A stretch of 12,054 nt of DNA from the NCBI GenBank assembly GCA_025965775.1, contig JAOPWG010000159.1, forward strand, positions 1-12,054, given 5' to 3'. Within the stretch, counting starts at the first letter, position 1, and each line of letters starts with the position of its first letter. Shown piece after piece: positions 1 to 6,469 of the stretch. The notes beneath the pieces were generated by a model. The model had not been told where the DNA came from and made no database searches. It saw only the letters and a program-made list of their open reading frames with translations. Source of the DNA: Modestobacter sp. GTDB lineage: Bacteria > Actinomycetota > Actinomycetes > Mycobacteriales > Geodermatophilaceae. A program made the position numbers and the translations under genes.

Positions 1-1
1 G

Positions 2-400
2 CTCCGGCAGCTGCTCGGGGAGCTGCGCGAGGAGAAGGACGCCCTGACCGCGGTCACCCGGGCGCTGGGCCTCCCCGTCCGGCACTACAAGCAGCTCGCC
101 GCCTGGGCGGCCGAGAAGGCCAGCCGGGTCAAGCTCAACGGACACCTGCTGTCCCGGTCCCCGCTGAGCTCGCTGGTGGAGTTCGAGTTCCTGGCGTCCG
201 CGGTGCGTGGCAAGCGCAGCGGCTTCGAGACGATCCGCATCGCCGCCGAGGTCGACGACCGGATCGACACGGTGACGTTCGACAGGCTGATCGCGCAGGC
301 CAACCGCCAGTACCGCTGGCTGACCGACGTGCGCAGGGAGGTTGCGGCGGGGCTGTTCGGTGGCGACCCGAGCGTGCTGGCCGACGTCGAGGAGGCGTGA
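2..400 (+). CDS. Conserved-looking hypothetical protein, C-terminal 132 residues (5' truncated)
   Basis: The reading frame is open from the window edge to a TGA at 398-400, so the N-terminus is missing. The visible part is hydrophilic and almost entirely helical, with no signal peptide or membrane segment. It begins with a charged amphipathic helix (LGELREEKDALTAV). A more distinctive middle follows with the phrases KLNGHLLSRSPLSSLVEFEF and GKRSGFETIR, then two further helices (DTVTFDRLIAQANRQYRWL; DVRREVAAGL) and an acidic tail. The pattern resembles a cytoplasmic helical-bundle protein, but I do not recognise the family and assign no function. GC-rich codon use matches the neighbouring genes, so coding is well supported. 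A GC hairpin follows the stop, and the next gene starts 60 bp on with what may be its own promoter, so this is probably the end of a transcription unit. Confidence 0.75.
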   Translation, partial: LRQLLGELREEKDALTAVTRALGLPVRHYKQLAAWAAEKASRVKLNGHLLSRSPLSSLVEFEFLASAVRGKRSGFETIRIAAEVDDRIDTVTFDRLIAQANRQYRWLTDVRREVAAGLFGGDPSVLADVEEA

Positions 401-408
401 GCGGGCCC

Positions 409-423
409 GCGGGGAGGCCCCGC
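409..423 (+). terminator. GC hairpin after the first gene
   Basis: A perfect 6-bp inverted repeat, GCGGGG-agg-CCCCGC, lies 8 nt after the TGA at 398-400. It could extend outward through one mismatch by two more pairs. It sits next to a 10-bp palindrome (gcgggcccgc, 401-410) and another GC-rich stretch. No T-tract follows, as is usual for actinobacterial hairpin terminators. In DNA this GC-rich such a stem is also expected by chance, so the call is moderate at best. Confidence 0.4.
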
Positions 424-447
424 CGGGCGGCGGCCCCGGCACGGCGG

Positions 448-453
448 TAGACA
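448..453 (+). promoter_or_regulatory. Possible leaderless -10 element (TAGACA) for the hydrolase gene
   Basis: TAGACA ends 6 nt before the ATG at 460. It is one mismatch from the TAnnnT actinobacterial -10 pattern and is positioned so that transcription would start at or very near the start codon. No convincing Shine-Dalgarno sequence precedes the ATG, which fits a leaderless mRNA. The final base is A rather than T, so it is weaker than the comparable sites at 1239-1244 and 4995-5000. Confidence 0.35.
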
Positions 454-459
454 GGCGGC

Positions 460-1212
460 ATGTGCCACGACCACGACAGCCGCCCACCTGCACCGCCGCG
501 TTCCGGGGACGTCGCCGAGCGGGGTCTGCTGACCCTGACCGCCGCCGACGGCAACCAGCTCTCCGCCGCCTACGCCGCGCCGGCCACCACCCCCCGCGTG
601 GGCGTGGTGGTGCTGCCCGACATCCGCGGGCTGCACCCCTACTACGTCGCGCTGGCCGAGCGCTTCGCCCAGGCCGGGCTGGCCGCCGTCGCGGTGGACT
701 ACTTCGGCCGCACCGCGGGGCTGGCCGCCACCGGCACCCGCGAGGAGGACTTCGACTGGCAGAGCCACATCCCGCAGACGACCGAGGCCGGGATCGACGC
801 CGACATCACCGCCGGCATCGAGTACCTGCGCAGCCGTACCGAGCCGACACTGCCGGTGATCACCGTGGGCTTCTGCTTCGGCGGCAGCCACTCGTGGCGT
901 CAGTCCGGCGGCACCCTGGACCTGGCCGGCTGTGCCGGGTTCTACGGCCGGCCCAGCATGGTCGGCGACGCGGCGCAGCGGGCGGCCAAGCCCACGGTGA
1001 TGCTCCTCGCCGGTGCGGACTCCGCCACGCCGGTGGAGGACCAGCACGCGCTGGCCGAGACGATGCGCGCGGCCGGTGCCGAGGTCGACGAGGTCGTCTA
1101 CGACGGCGCTCCGCACTCGTTCTTCGACCGGGCCTTCGGCGAGTGGGCCGACGCATGCCAGGACGCCTGGGAGCACGTGCTCGCCCTCACCGACCGGGTC
1201 TCGGCCCGCTGA
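460..1212 (+). CDS. Dienelactone hydrolase family alpha/beta-hydrolase
   Basis: A 250-residue cytoplasmic alpha/beta hydrolase, the usual size for the dienelactone hydrolase (DLH) family. Family members use a Cys-Asp-His triad to cleave lactones or esters. The classic reaction opens dienelactone to maleylacetate in chlorocatechol breakdown, but many actinobacterial homologues have unknown substrates. The triad is recognisable: Cys139 in the nucleophile elbow GFCFGG, Asp187 in LLAGADSATP, and His219 in GAPHSFFD. Residues 44-62 (RVGVVVLPDIRGLHPYY) form the first strand and the oxyanion-side loop. The N-terminus MCHDHDSRPP is a signature I associate with an actinobacterial DLH subgroup, and it supports the ATG at 460. 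No ring-cleavage or aromatic-degradation gene lies nearby, so a place in aromatic catabolism is not supported by context. The ankyrin gene follows 39 bp downstream with its own candidate promoter. The family call is firm; the substrate is unknown. Confidence 0.92.
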   Translation: MCHDHDSRPPAPPRSGDVAERGLLTLTAADGNQLSAAYAAPATTPRVGVVVLPDIRGLHPYYVALAERFAQAGLAAVAVDYFGRTAGLAATGTREEDFDWQSHIPQTTEAGIDADITAGIEYLRSRTEPTLPVITVGFCFGGSHSWRQSGGTLDLAGCAGFYGRPSMVGDAAQRAAKPTVMLLAGADSATPVEDQHALAETMRAAGAEVDEVVYDGAPHSFFDRAFGEWADACQDAWEHVLALTDRVSAR

Positions 1213-1238
1213 GCTGTCGAGCGCCCGGGTCGGTCGCC

Positions 1239-1244
1239 TAGGCT
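1239..1244 (+). promoter_or_regulatory. Leaderless -10 element (TAGGCT) for the ankyrin gene
   Basis: TAGGCT matches the actinobacterial -10 pattern TAnnnT. It ends 7 nt before the GTG at 1252, and no Shine-Dalgarno sequence lies between them. That spacing puts the transcription start at the first base of the start codon, which indicates a leaderless mRNA. No clear -35 box is visible. The same arrangement recurs for the minus-strand MFS gene at 4995-5000. Confidence 0.6.
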
Positions 1245-1251
1245 TGCTGCC

Positions 1252-1662
1252 GTGACGGAGCAGCAGGGCGGGGCGATCGACCCGGAGGTCATCGAGCTGG
1301 CCGGCCGGATGTTCGACATGGCGCGCAGCGGGAGCACCGACGAGCTCACCGCGTTCCTCGACGCCGGGGTGCCGGCCAACCTCACCAACGACAAGGGCGA
1401 CACGCTGCTGATCCTGGCGGCCTACCACGGTCACCCGGACACCGTCGCCGCGCTGCTGGCGCGCGGCGCCGACCACAGCCGGACCAATGACCGGGGGCAG
1501 AGCCCGCTGTCGGCCGCGGTCTTCAAGCAGTCGGCGGAGACCGTGGAGCACCTGCTGGCCGCCGGGGCCGACCCGGACGGCGGGCAGCCCAGCGCCCGGG
1601 CCACCGCGGCGTTCTTCGAGCTGCCGGCGATGACCGCGCTGCTCGACCAGCACCGGGACTGA
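1252..1662 (+). CDS. Small ankyrin-repeat protein
   Basis: A 136-residue soluble protein made almost wholly of ankyrin repeats. An N-terminal helical cap (about 10-47, ending in the repeat-like LTAFLDAGVPANL) is followed by two good repeats. These are about 48-79 (NDKGDTLLILAAYHGHPDTV, then AALLARGAD) and about 79-112 (NDRGQSPLSAAV, then VEHLLAAGADPDG), with a degenerate C-terminal cap after them. The start is taken at GTG 1252 because a TAGGCT element sits 7 nt upstream and there is no ribosome-binding site. Ankyrin repeats bind proteins, and small stand-alone versions of this kind are common in actinobacteria without known partners. There is no enzyme domain, signal peptide or membrane segment. 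It is the last plus-strand gene before the convergent phosphatase; only 11 bp separate the two stop codons. The family assignment is confident; the binding partner cannot be inferred. Confidence 0.9.
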   Translation: MTEQQGGAIDPEVIELAGRMFDMARSGSTDELTAFLDAGVPANLTNDKGDTLLILAAYHGHPDTVAALLARGADHSRTNDRGQSPLSAAVFKQSAETVEHLLAAGADPDGGQPSARATAAFFELPAMTALLDQHRD

Positions 1663-1677
1663 CCCCGGTCGGGTCAG
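1659..1677. terminator. Inverted repeat spanning both convergent stop codons
   Basis: CTGACCC-cggtc-GGGTCAG is a perfect 7-bp inverted repeat with a 5-nt loop. The left arm contains the TGA of the plus-strand ankyrin gene (1660-1662). The right arm contains, on the opposite strand, the TGA of the SpoIIE phosphatase gene (1674-1676). The hairpin reads the same from either side, so it could act as a bidirectional terminator for the two convergent genes. There is no T-tract on either side, and the stem is short. Confidence 0.5.
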
Positions 1678-3335
1678 CAGCCCAGCACGAGCACGGCCAG
1701 GTCGTCCCCGCCGTGCGGCCGGCCGCGGTGCTGCGCCACGGCCTGCTGGATCGCCTCGGCTGCCTCCGGGGCGGACAGGGCCGCCCCGGAGGTGAGGACC
1801 GAGCAGAGGCGGGCTTCGCCGAACTGGTCACCCGCGCGGTCCCGCGCCTCGGTGACGCCGTCGGTGTAGAGCACGAGCAGATCCCCGCCGGCCAGGGCGA
1901 CGTCGACCTCCGCGTAGTGGACGTCGTCGACGATGCCCAGTGCCCGGCCGGGGCTACCGACCTCCCGGCACGATCCGTCGGCCGAGCGCACCATCGGCAG
2001 GGGGTGCCCGGCCACGCTGAGCCGGGCGGTGGCGCCGTCCGGTCCGGGCTGCAGCAGCAGGCAGCAGGCGGTCACGAAGCGCAGCGGCCCCGGGGTCCGG
2101 TCCTGCAGCAGGGCCGCGTTCACCGCGGCGAGTATCTGCGCCGGACCGCCACCCGCGGCGGCCACCGCACGGGCGGTGTGCCGGGTCAGCGACGTGAGTA
2201 CCGCGGCCTCCGCGCCCAAGCCGCAGACGTCAGCCACCAGCACCAGCCAGCGCCCGTCGGGCAGCGGGAGGACGTCGTAGGTGTCACCGCCGGCCAGCAC
2301 CCCCTCGCCGCCGGCCTCGTAGCGGGCTCCCAGGTGCACACCGGGGACCGTCGGCAACCGGGCGGGCAGCAGGCTGCGCTGCAGCGTGTCGGCCAGGGTG
2401 CGGAACTGCGCCTCGGCGCGCAGCCGGTCCAGGAACTCACCGATCTGCCGGCCGGCGGCGGCGAGCACCTCGAGCAGCTCGTCGGGAACCGGGCGGGCCT
2501 CGTAGGAGAAGAGCTCGCACACGGCCAGCACGGTGTCTCCCCGGAGCACCGGGAAGGCCACGCCGGTGCGCACGCCGTCGGCCCGGGCGGCGGCTCCCCG
2601 GAGGAACCGGGGGTCGCGCCAGAGGTCCTCGGCGACCGTCGCTTCGCGTCGTTGCCAGACCCGGCCGGGGAACCCCTCACCCGGGACCAACGTCAGAGAC
2701 CGGCTCACCACGCCCAGTGCCGAATCCGTCCGGCCCGAGGCGTGCCAGGTCCCGGTACAGGTCAGGCGGCCGGTGCCGTCGGCCTGCCAGAGGGTGGCGG
2801 CGTCCCAGTCCAGCTGCGCGCACAGACTCGGCAGCAGGCCGGCGAAGGCCGCCTCGGCGTCCGGCGCATCGGACAGCGCCTCGGTCACCCGCAGCGTCGC
2901 GGCGAGGTAGCGGCTGACCTGGAGCTGGCGTTCCAGGAGCACGGCGGGGCTGGCGTCCCGCAGGACACCGACGACGACGCCTCCGCTGCCGACGTCCTCC
3001 GCACCGTCGGGCGCCAGCCGCGACAGCGTGAGGTCCACGGCGACCTCCGCGCCGCTGGCGGCCAGGGCAGCCACCCGGGTCGTCGCGCCGAGCAGTTCGC
3101 CCTGGCCGGTCGCGAGGAAGCGGGCGAACCCGGCCTCGTGTGCGGACCGGAACCGCTCGGGCATCAGCGCGGAGAGCGGTCGGCCCCGCAGGGCATCGGG
3201 CGCATGGCCGAGCAACGTGGTGACCGCGGCATTGGCGTACCGGATCCGGCCGTCGTCCCCGGCGACGAGGACGGCGTCCGGCAGCCCGTCCAGCAGGCTG
3301 CCCGGCACGCCGCGAACCGCAGACCCCGGGGCCAC
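1674..3335 (-). CDS. PAS-GAF-SpoIIE (PP2C-type) serine phosphatase
   Basis: A 553-residue soluble sensor phosphatase. From the N-terminus: a PAS domain (about 12-130, with DAVLVAGDDGRIRYANAA), a GAF domain (about 140-305), the linker motif LQRSLLP (318-324), and a SpoIIE/PP2C catalytic domain (about 330-551). The metal-binding acidic residues are all present: Asp351 and Asp354 in GGDTYD, Asp369 in VADVCG, Asp492 in YTDGVTE, and Asp544/545 in GGDDLAVLVL. Ala replaces the usual Gly just before Asp369. Such proteins typically dephosphorylate STAS anti-anti-sigma factors to release alternative sigma factors. No STAS or RsbW-type kinase gene is in view, so the partner must be elsewhere. An in-frame GTG exists at 3350, but GGAGG at 3344-3348 lies 8 nt before the GTG at 3335, so the latter is the better start. 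No membrane segments, so PAS and GAF probably sense a cytoplasmic ligand or redox signal. Confidence 0.92.
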   Translation of the reverse strand: MAPGSAVRGVPGSLLDGLPDAVLVAGDDGRIRYANAAVTTLLGHAPDALRGRPLSALMPERFRSAHEAGFARFLATGQGELLGATTRVAALAASGAEVAVDLTLSRLAPDGAEDVGSGGVVVGVLRDASPAVLLERQLQVSRYLAATLRVTEALSDAPDAEAAFAGLLPSLCAQLDWDAATLWQADGTGRLTCTGTWHASGRTDSALGVVSRSLTLVPGEGFPGRVWQRREATVAEDLWRDPRFLRGAAARADGVRTGVAFPVLRGDTVLAVCELFSYEARPVPDELLEVLAAAGRQIGEFLDRLRAEAQFRTLADTLQRSLLPARLPTVPGVHLGARYEAGGEGVLAGGDTYDVLPLPDGRWLVLVADVCGLGAEAAVLTSLTRHTARAVAAAGGGPAQILAAVNAALLQDRTPGPLRFVTACCLLLQPGPDGATARLSVAGHPLPMVRSADGSCREVGSPGRALGIVDDVHYAEVDVALAGGDLLVLYTDGVTEARDRAGDQFGEARLCSVLTSGAALSAPEAAEAIQQAVAQHRGRPHGGDDLAVLVLGC

Positions 3336-3343
3336 GTCACCAC

Positions 3344-3348
3344 CCTCC
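3344..3348 (-). promoter_or_regulatory. Ribosome-binding site GGAGG deciding the phosphatase start
   Basis: On the minus strand GGAGG lies 8 nt upstream of the GTG at 3335, an ideal spacing. It overlaps the first codons of the longer alternative start at GTG 3350, for which no comparable site is seen. The shorter protein is therefore preferred. Confidence 0.6.
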
Positions 3349-3352
3349 ACGT

Positions 3353-3370
3353 GCCGGTCCGTCGACCGGC
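3353..3370 (-). promoter_or_regulatory. Inverted repeat just upstream of the phosphatase ribosome-binding site
   Basis: GCCGGTC-4 nt-GACCGGC is a perfect 7-bp inverted repeat ending 4 nt before the GGAGG site of the SpoIIE gene. A TTGACT sequence (minus strand, 3384-3379) lies just upstream of it, but no TAnnnT -10 is found at the right spacing. The repeat could be an operator for a dimeric regulator or an mRNA hairpin limiting ribosome access. Neither is proven, and short GC palindromes are frequent in this DNA. Confidence 0.35.
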
Positions 3371-3427
3371 GGCCTCGAAGTCAACACCACGGCTGTCACG
3401 GCAGTGCGCGCCGCGCGATCAGCCGCG

Positions 3428-3453
3428 CCGGACCGTCGGCGTGCGGCGTCCGG
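3428..3453 (-). terminator. Weak hairpin in the gap after the MFS exporter gene
   Basis: CCGGAC-14 nt-GTCCGG forms a 6-bp stem about 65 bp downstream of the minus-strand MFS stop (3520-3522). It lies in the 184-bp gap before the phosphatase start, and nothing else there looks like a gene. A second small hairpin (CCCC-gac-GGGG, 3509-3519) touches the stop codon. Either could end the exporter transcript. Both are short and could be chance. Confidence 0.2.
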
Positions 3454-3519
3454 TCGGGACGGTGCGCGTGCAGGTCACCGCGCAGATCGGTCGGCAGCCC
3501 GCGGGTCGCCCCGACGGGG

Positions 3520-4986
3520 TCAACGGGTGGCGCTGTCGCGCCGGGCGGCGGGGTCCTGCGCGACGACGGGTCCCGCGGATGCCGACGGCGCCGACGCCGG
3601 CGCGAAGGCGGTCAGCACCGCCATGACCACGCACGCCCCGCAGCCGGCCAGCGCGATCACCCCGTAGCCGCTGCTGCCGGGGTAGGTGGCGCCGGCGGGG
3701 GTGGTCGCCTGGAGCAGCGTCGCGCTCAGCGCGCTGCCGACGGAGAACCCGGTGTAGCGCAGCACCTGGTTCAGGCTCATGGCGCTGCCGGTCTCGCCCG
3801 GCGGCACGGCGGCCACGATCAGCCCGGGCAGCGCCGCGAAGATGCAGCCCACGCCGAGGCCGGCCACGGCCGTCCCGACGAACAGCTGCCACAGTTCACC
3901 GCGCTCGAAGCCGAACAGCAGCAGCCCGAGGCCCAGCACCACCGCGCCCAGCGGCAGCACCGCCCGCGGACCGGCCAACCGGTCCAGCCGCCTGGCCACC
4001 TGGCTGGCCAGCACGCTGGACACCGAGAACGGCAGCAGCACCAGGCCGGCCACCGCGATCGAGGCGCCGAACCCGTAGCCGGTCGACTCCGGCGTCTGGG
4101 CCAGTCGCGGCGCCGAGGACAGCAGCAGGTAGTTGGCGAACCCGGCCAGCAGCGCCCCGGCGTGGGCGGTGGCCGCACCCCGGCCGCGGGCCAGGCGCAG
4201 GTCGACCAGCGGCGCGGGCGCCCGCAGCTGCCAGACCACCCACGCGCCCAGCGCCAGGACGGCGACGACCGCCAGTGCGGCGATCGCCGGCGACGTCCAG
4301 CCCCAGCTCTCGCCCTCACCCAGCGCCAGCAGCCCGGTGGCCAGGCCCAGGCCGAGCAGCAGCGCGCCGGCCACGTCCAGCCGCCGCGGCGGGACGTCGG
4401 AGGACGGCGGGTAGACGACGGCCGCGGCGGCGAGCGCCCCCGCGCTGGCCAGGGCCCCGAACCAGAAGGCGGCGTGGACCCCGCCGAGCTCGGCGATGAA
4501 CCCGGTCAGTGGGTAGCCCAGTCCGACCCCGGCGGCCACGGTGACCGACAGCGCAGCGACGGCGGAGCGCGATCTCTCCCCGTGCAGGACGGTGCGCGCT
4601 GTGGCGATGGTCAGCGGGGTGAGCCCCAGCCCCAGGCCCTGCAGGGCCCGCCCGGCGACCAGCCAGCCCAGGCCCAGCGGCAGCGCGGCCAGCACGCTGC
4701 CCAGCAGCACCACGGCCAGGATGGTCAGGACGACGGTGCGCCGCCGCGGCCCGTCCCCGAGCCGGCCGATCACCGGGGTGGCCACGGCCCCGACGAGGAG
4801 GGTGACGGTCAACGACCACTGCGCGCTGGTGATGGAGACGTGGTTGGCCTCGGCGATGGCCGGGATCAGCGGCGCGCCCAGGCTGCTGACGACGGCCACG
4901 AGCATCCCGAGGTAGAGCAGCACGGGCACCAGTCCCCGTCGTGCCGTGCCGCTGCCGGTCCCCGTGCGTCCCACCCCCGCCGTCAC
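3520..4986 (-). CDS. MFS transporter, DHA2-like 14-TM drug/proton antiporter type
   Basis: A 488-residue inner-membrane protein with very hydrophobic segments throughout, consistent with the 14-helix DHA2 (EmrB/QacA-like) group of proton-driven multidrug exporters. A short positively charged N-terminus leads into TM1 (about 19-43). The MFS signature motif A is at 74-83 (GRLGDGPRRR) in the loop after TM2. RALQGLGLGL (113-122) is the TM4 motif B region, and residues 152-166 (AGVGLGYPLTGFIAE) match the antiporter motif C zone. The TM13-14 region ends at about 462, followed by a polar Ala/Ser tail. The GTG start at 4986 is chosen because a TAGCGT -10 sits 8 nt upstream in a leaderless layout. The gene is divergent from the GH13 enzyme and lies upstream of the phosphatase on the same strand. 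No regulator (TetR or MarR) is adjacent, which is unusual for a drug pump. The substrate is unknown. Confidence 0.88.
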   Translation of the reverse strand: MTAGVGRTGTGSGTARRGLVPVLLYLGMLVAVVSSLGAPLIPAIAEANHVSITSAQWSLTVTLLVGAVATPVIGRLGDGPRRRTVVLTILAVVLLGSVLAALPLGLGWLVAGRALQGLGLGLTPLTIATARTVLHGERSRSAVAALSVTVAAGVGLGYPLTGFIAELGGVHAAFWFGALASAGALAAAAVVYPPSSDVPPRRLDVAGALLLGLGLATGLLALGEGESWGWTSPAIAALAVVAVLALGAWVVWQLRAPAPLVDLRLARGRGAATAHAGALLAGFANYLLLSSAPRLAQTPESTGYGFGASIAVAGLVLLPFSVSSVLASQVARRLDRLAGPRAVLPLGAVVLGLGLLLFGFERGELWQLFVGTAVAGLGVGCIFAALPGLIVAAVPPGETGSAMSLNQVLRYTGFSVGSALSATLLQATTPAGATYPGSSGYGVIALAGCGACVVMAVLTAFAPASAPSASAGPVVAQDPAARRDSATR

Positions 4987-4994
4987 GGCCGCCG

Positions 4995-5000
4995 ACGCTA
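4995..5000 (-). promoter_or_regulatory. Leaderless -10 element (TAGCGT) for the MFS exporter
   Basis: On the minus strand TAGCGT (TAnnnT) is followed by 8 nt and then the GTG start at 4986, with no ribosome-binding site between. This is the leaderless arrangement also seen at 1239-1244. It supports GTG 4986 as the true start. Confidence 0.6.
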
Positions 5001-5079
5001 GTCGTCCTGCGACCCGGCTCCGGTCCTCCGTTTCCGCCCAGTGGACGACGCCCCGGTCGGCACCGTCGGCCGGCGTGGG

Positions 5080-5085
5080 TAGCGT
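5080..5085 (+). promoter_or_regulatory. Candidate -10 element (TAGCGT) for the GH13 gene
   Basis: TAGCGT on the plus strand lies 40 nt upstream of the ATG at 5126. It would give a 5' leader of about 33 nt containing the AGGAGG site. It is the same hexamer used on the opposite strand for the divergent MFS gene, 80 bp away. No clear -35 box is visible at 16-18 nt. Confidence 0.45.
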
Positions 5086-5115
5086 CCTGAAGGGCTCCGT
5101 CCCCCGGGGTCTCCG

Positions 5116-5121
5116 AGGAGG
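5116..5121 (+). promoter_or_regulatory. Strong ribosome-binding site AGGAGG for the GH13 gene
   Basis: AGGAGG within a purine run (gaggagggg, 5115-5123) lies 4 nt before the ATG at 5126. It decides the start in favour of MPDWVQDAVW, which is also where homology-like sequence begins. The open frame extends 60 codons further upstream, but that stretch is low-complexity and crosses the divergent promoter region. Confidence 0.7.
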
Positions 5122-5125
5122 GGCG

Positions 5126-6454
5126 ATGCCGGACTGGGTGCAGGACGCGGTGTGGTGGCACGTCTACCCGCTGGGGTTCGTGGGCGCGGAGCGCGAGGCG
5201 ACCGGCGACGGCGTCGTCCACCACCGGCTCGGTCAACTCACCGGCTGGCTCGACTACGCCGTCGAGCTCGGTGCCTCCGGGCTCGCGCTGGGCCCGGTCT
5301 TCGACTCCGGTACGCACGGCTACGACACCGTCGACCACCTGCGCATCGACCCGCGGCTCGGCGACGACGCCGACTTCGACACCCTCGTGGCCGCGGCGCA
5401 CCAGCGCGGCCTGCGGGTGCTGCTGGACGGCGTCTTCAACCACGTCGGCCGCGACCACCCCGCGTTCCGTGCCGTCCTCGAGCAGGGTCCCGCGGCGCCG
5501 ACGGCGACCTTGTTCCGGCTGGACTGGCCCGGCGGGTGGCGCCCGGGCGCCGAGCCCCGCTACGACACGTTCGAAGGTCACGGGCAGCTGGTCGCCCTCG
5601 ACCACGGGGCGCCCGCCGTCGCCGATCTGGTCACCAGGGTGATGACGCACTGGCTGGACCGCGGCGCCGACGGCTGGCGGCTGGACGCGGCCTACGCCGT
5701 CCCCCCGTCCTTCTGGGCCACGGTGCTGCCGCAGGTGCGGGCCGCCCACCCCGACGCCTACGTGGTCGGCGAGGTCATCCACGGCGACTACGCGGGGGTG
5801 GTGCGCGACTCGGGCATGGACGCGGTCACCCAGTACGAGCTGTGGAAGGCGATCTGGAGCTCGCTCAACGACGGCAACCTGCACGAGCTGTCCCACGCCC
5901 TGGGCCGGCACGACGAGTTCCTCGAGACGTTCGCGCCGCTGACCTTCGTCGGCAACCACGACGTGACCCGGCTGGCCAGCCGGTTGACCGACGAGCGCCA
6001 CCTGCCGCATGCGCTCGCGGTGCTGTTCACCGTGGGCGGCACCCCGTCGGTCTACGCCGGCGACGAGCAGGCTTTCCGCGGGCTCAAGGAGGACCGGGCC
6101 GGCGGGGACGACGCCGTCCGGCCGCCGTTCCCGGCCGGCCCGGACGGGCTGGCCCCCTTCGGCTGGCCGACGTACCGGGTGCACCAGGAGCTGATCGGCC
6201 TGCGACGGCGGAACCGCTGGCTGCACCGGGCGCGGACGACGGCGCTGCACCTGGCCAACCGGCAGCTCACCTACGCCAGCAGCGCGGGGGCCGAGCGGCT
6301 GCTCGTAGCGCTCAACCTGGACGATGCCGTCGTCGAGCAGCCCGCCCCGCACGCCCGCGAGGTGCTGGCCGGCGGGGGAGCGCTGCGCCGTCCGGGCACC
6401 CGCGGGACCACGGTGCAGCTGCCCGCGCACGGCTGGGCGGTGCTGGGCGTCTGA
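5126..6454 (+). CDS. Glycoside hydrolase family 13 (alpha-amylase superfamily) enzyme
   Basis: A 442-residue cytoplasmic enzyme with a GH13 (beta/alpha)8 barrel. It opens with the usual WVQDAVWWHVYPLGFVG strand. All four conserved regions are intact: region I DGVFNHVG (101-108), region II GWRLDAAY with nucleophile Asp187, region III GEV with acid/base Glu216, and region IV FVGNHD with transition-state Asp279. A short C-terminal beta domain (about 370-442) ends in HGWAVLGV. There is no signal peptide, carbohydrate-binding module or N-terminal N-domain, and it is shorter than most amylases or trehalose synthases, mainly because domain B (about 107-160) is small. It should retain alpha-glucan bonds as substrates (hydrolysis or transglycosylation), probably on imported malto-oligosaccharides or internal glycogen or trehalose products. 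No maltose ABC transporter or glycogen gene is adjacent, so the exact specificity is open. Confidence 0.92.
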   Translation: MPDWVQDAVWWHVYPLGFVGAEREATGDGVVHHRLGQLTGWLDYAVELGASGLALGPVFDSGTHGYDTVDHLRIDPRLGDDADFDTLVAAAHQRGLRVLLDGVFNHVGRDHPAFRAVLEQGPAAPTATLFRLDWPGGWRPGAEPRYDTFEGHGQLVALDHGAPAVADLVTRVMTHWLDRGADGWRLDAAYAVPPSFWATVLPQVRAAHPDAYVVGEVIHGDYAGVVRDSGMDAVTQYELWKAIWSSLNDGNLHELSHALGRHDEFLETFAPLTFVGNHDVTRLASRLTDERHLPHALAVLFTVGGTPSVYAGDEQAFRGLKEDRAGGDDAVRPPFPAGPDGLAPFGWPTYRVHQELIGLRRRNRWLHRARTTALHLANRQLTYASSAGAERLLVALNLDDAVVEQPAPHAREVLAGGGALRRPGTRGTTVQLPAHGWAVLGV

Positions 6455-6469
6455 GGCCGGCGGGCGACC

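Noticed and set aside
85..1653. Long open frame (522 codons) on the minus strand opposite the first three genes
   Set aside because: Its composition is Arg/Gly/Val-rich with no domain. It lies antisense to three well-supported plus-strand genes and is a by-product of high GC.
3379..3384. TTGACT (minus strand) as a -35 box for the phosphatase gene
   Set aside because: No acceptable -10 sequence lies 16-18 nt downstream, so a single hexamer match is not enough.
1713..5001. Very long plus-strand open frames (637 and 657 codons) opposite the phosphatase and the MFS exporter
   Set aside because: They are antisense to genes with intact catalytic motifs and transmembrane patterns. The products are Gln/Arg/Gly-rich low-complexity sequence typical of GC-rich shadows.
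4946..5125. N-terminal extension of the GH13 protein by 60 residues
   Set aside because: It crosses the divergent promoter region, has no signal-peptide character, and is replaced by ATG 5126 with a strong ribosome-binding site.
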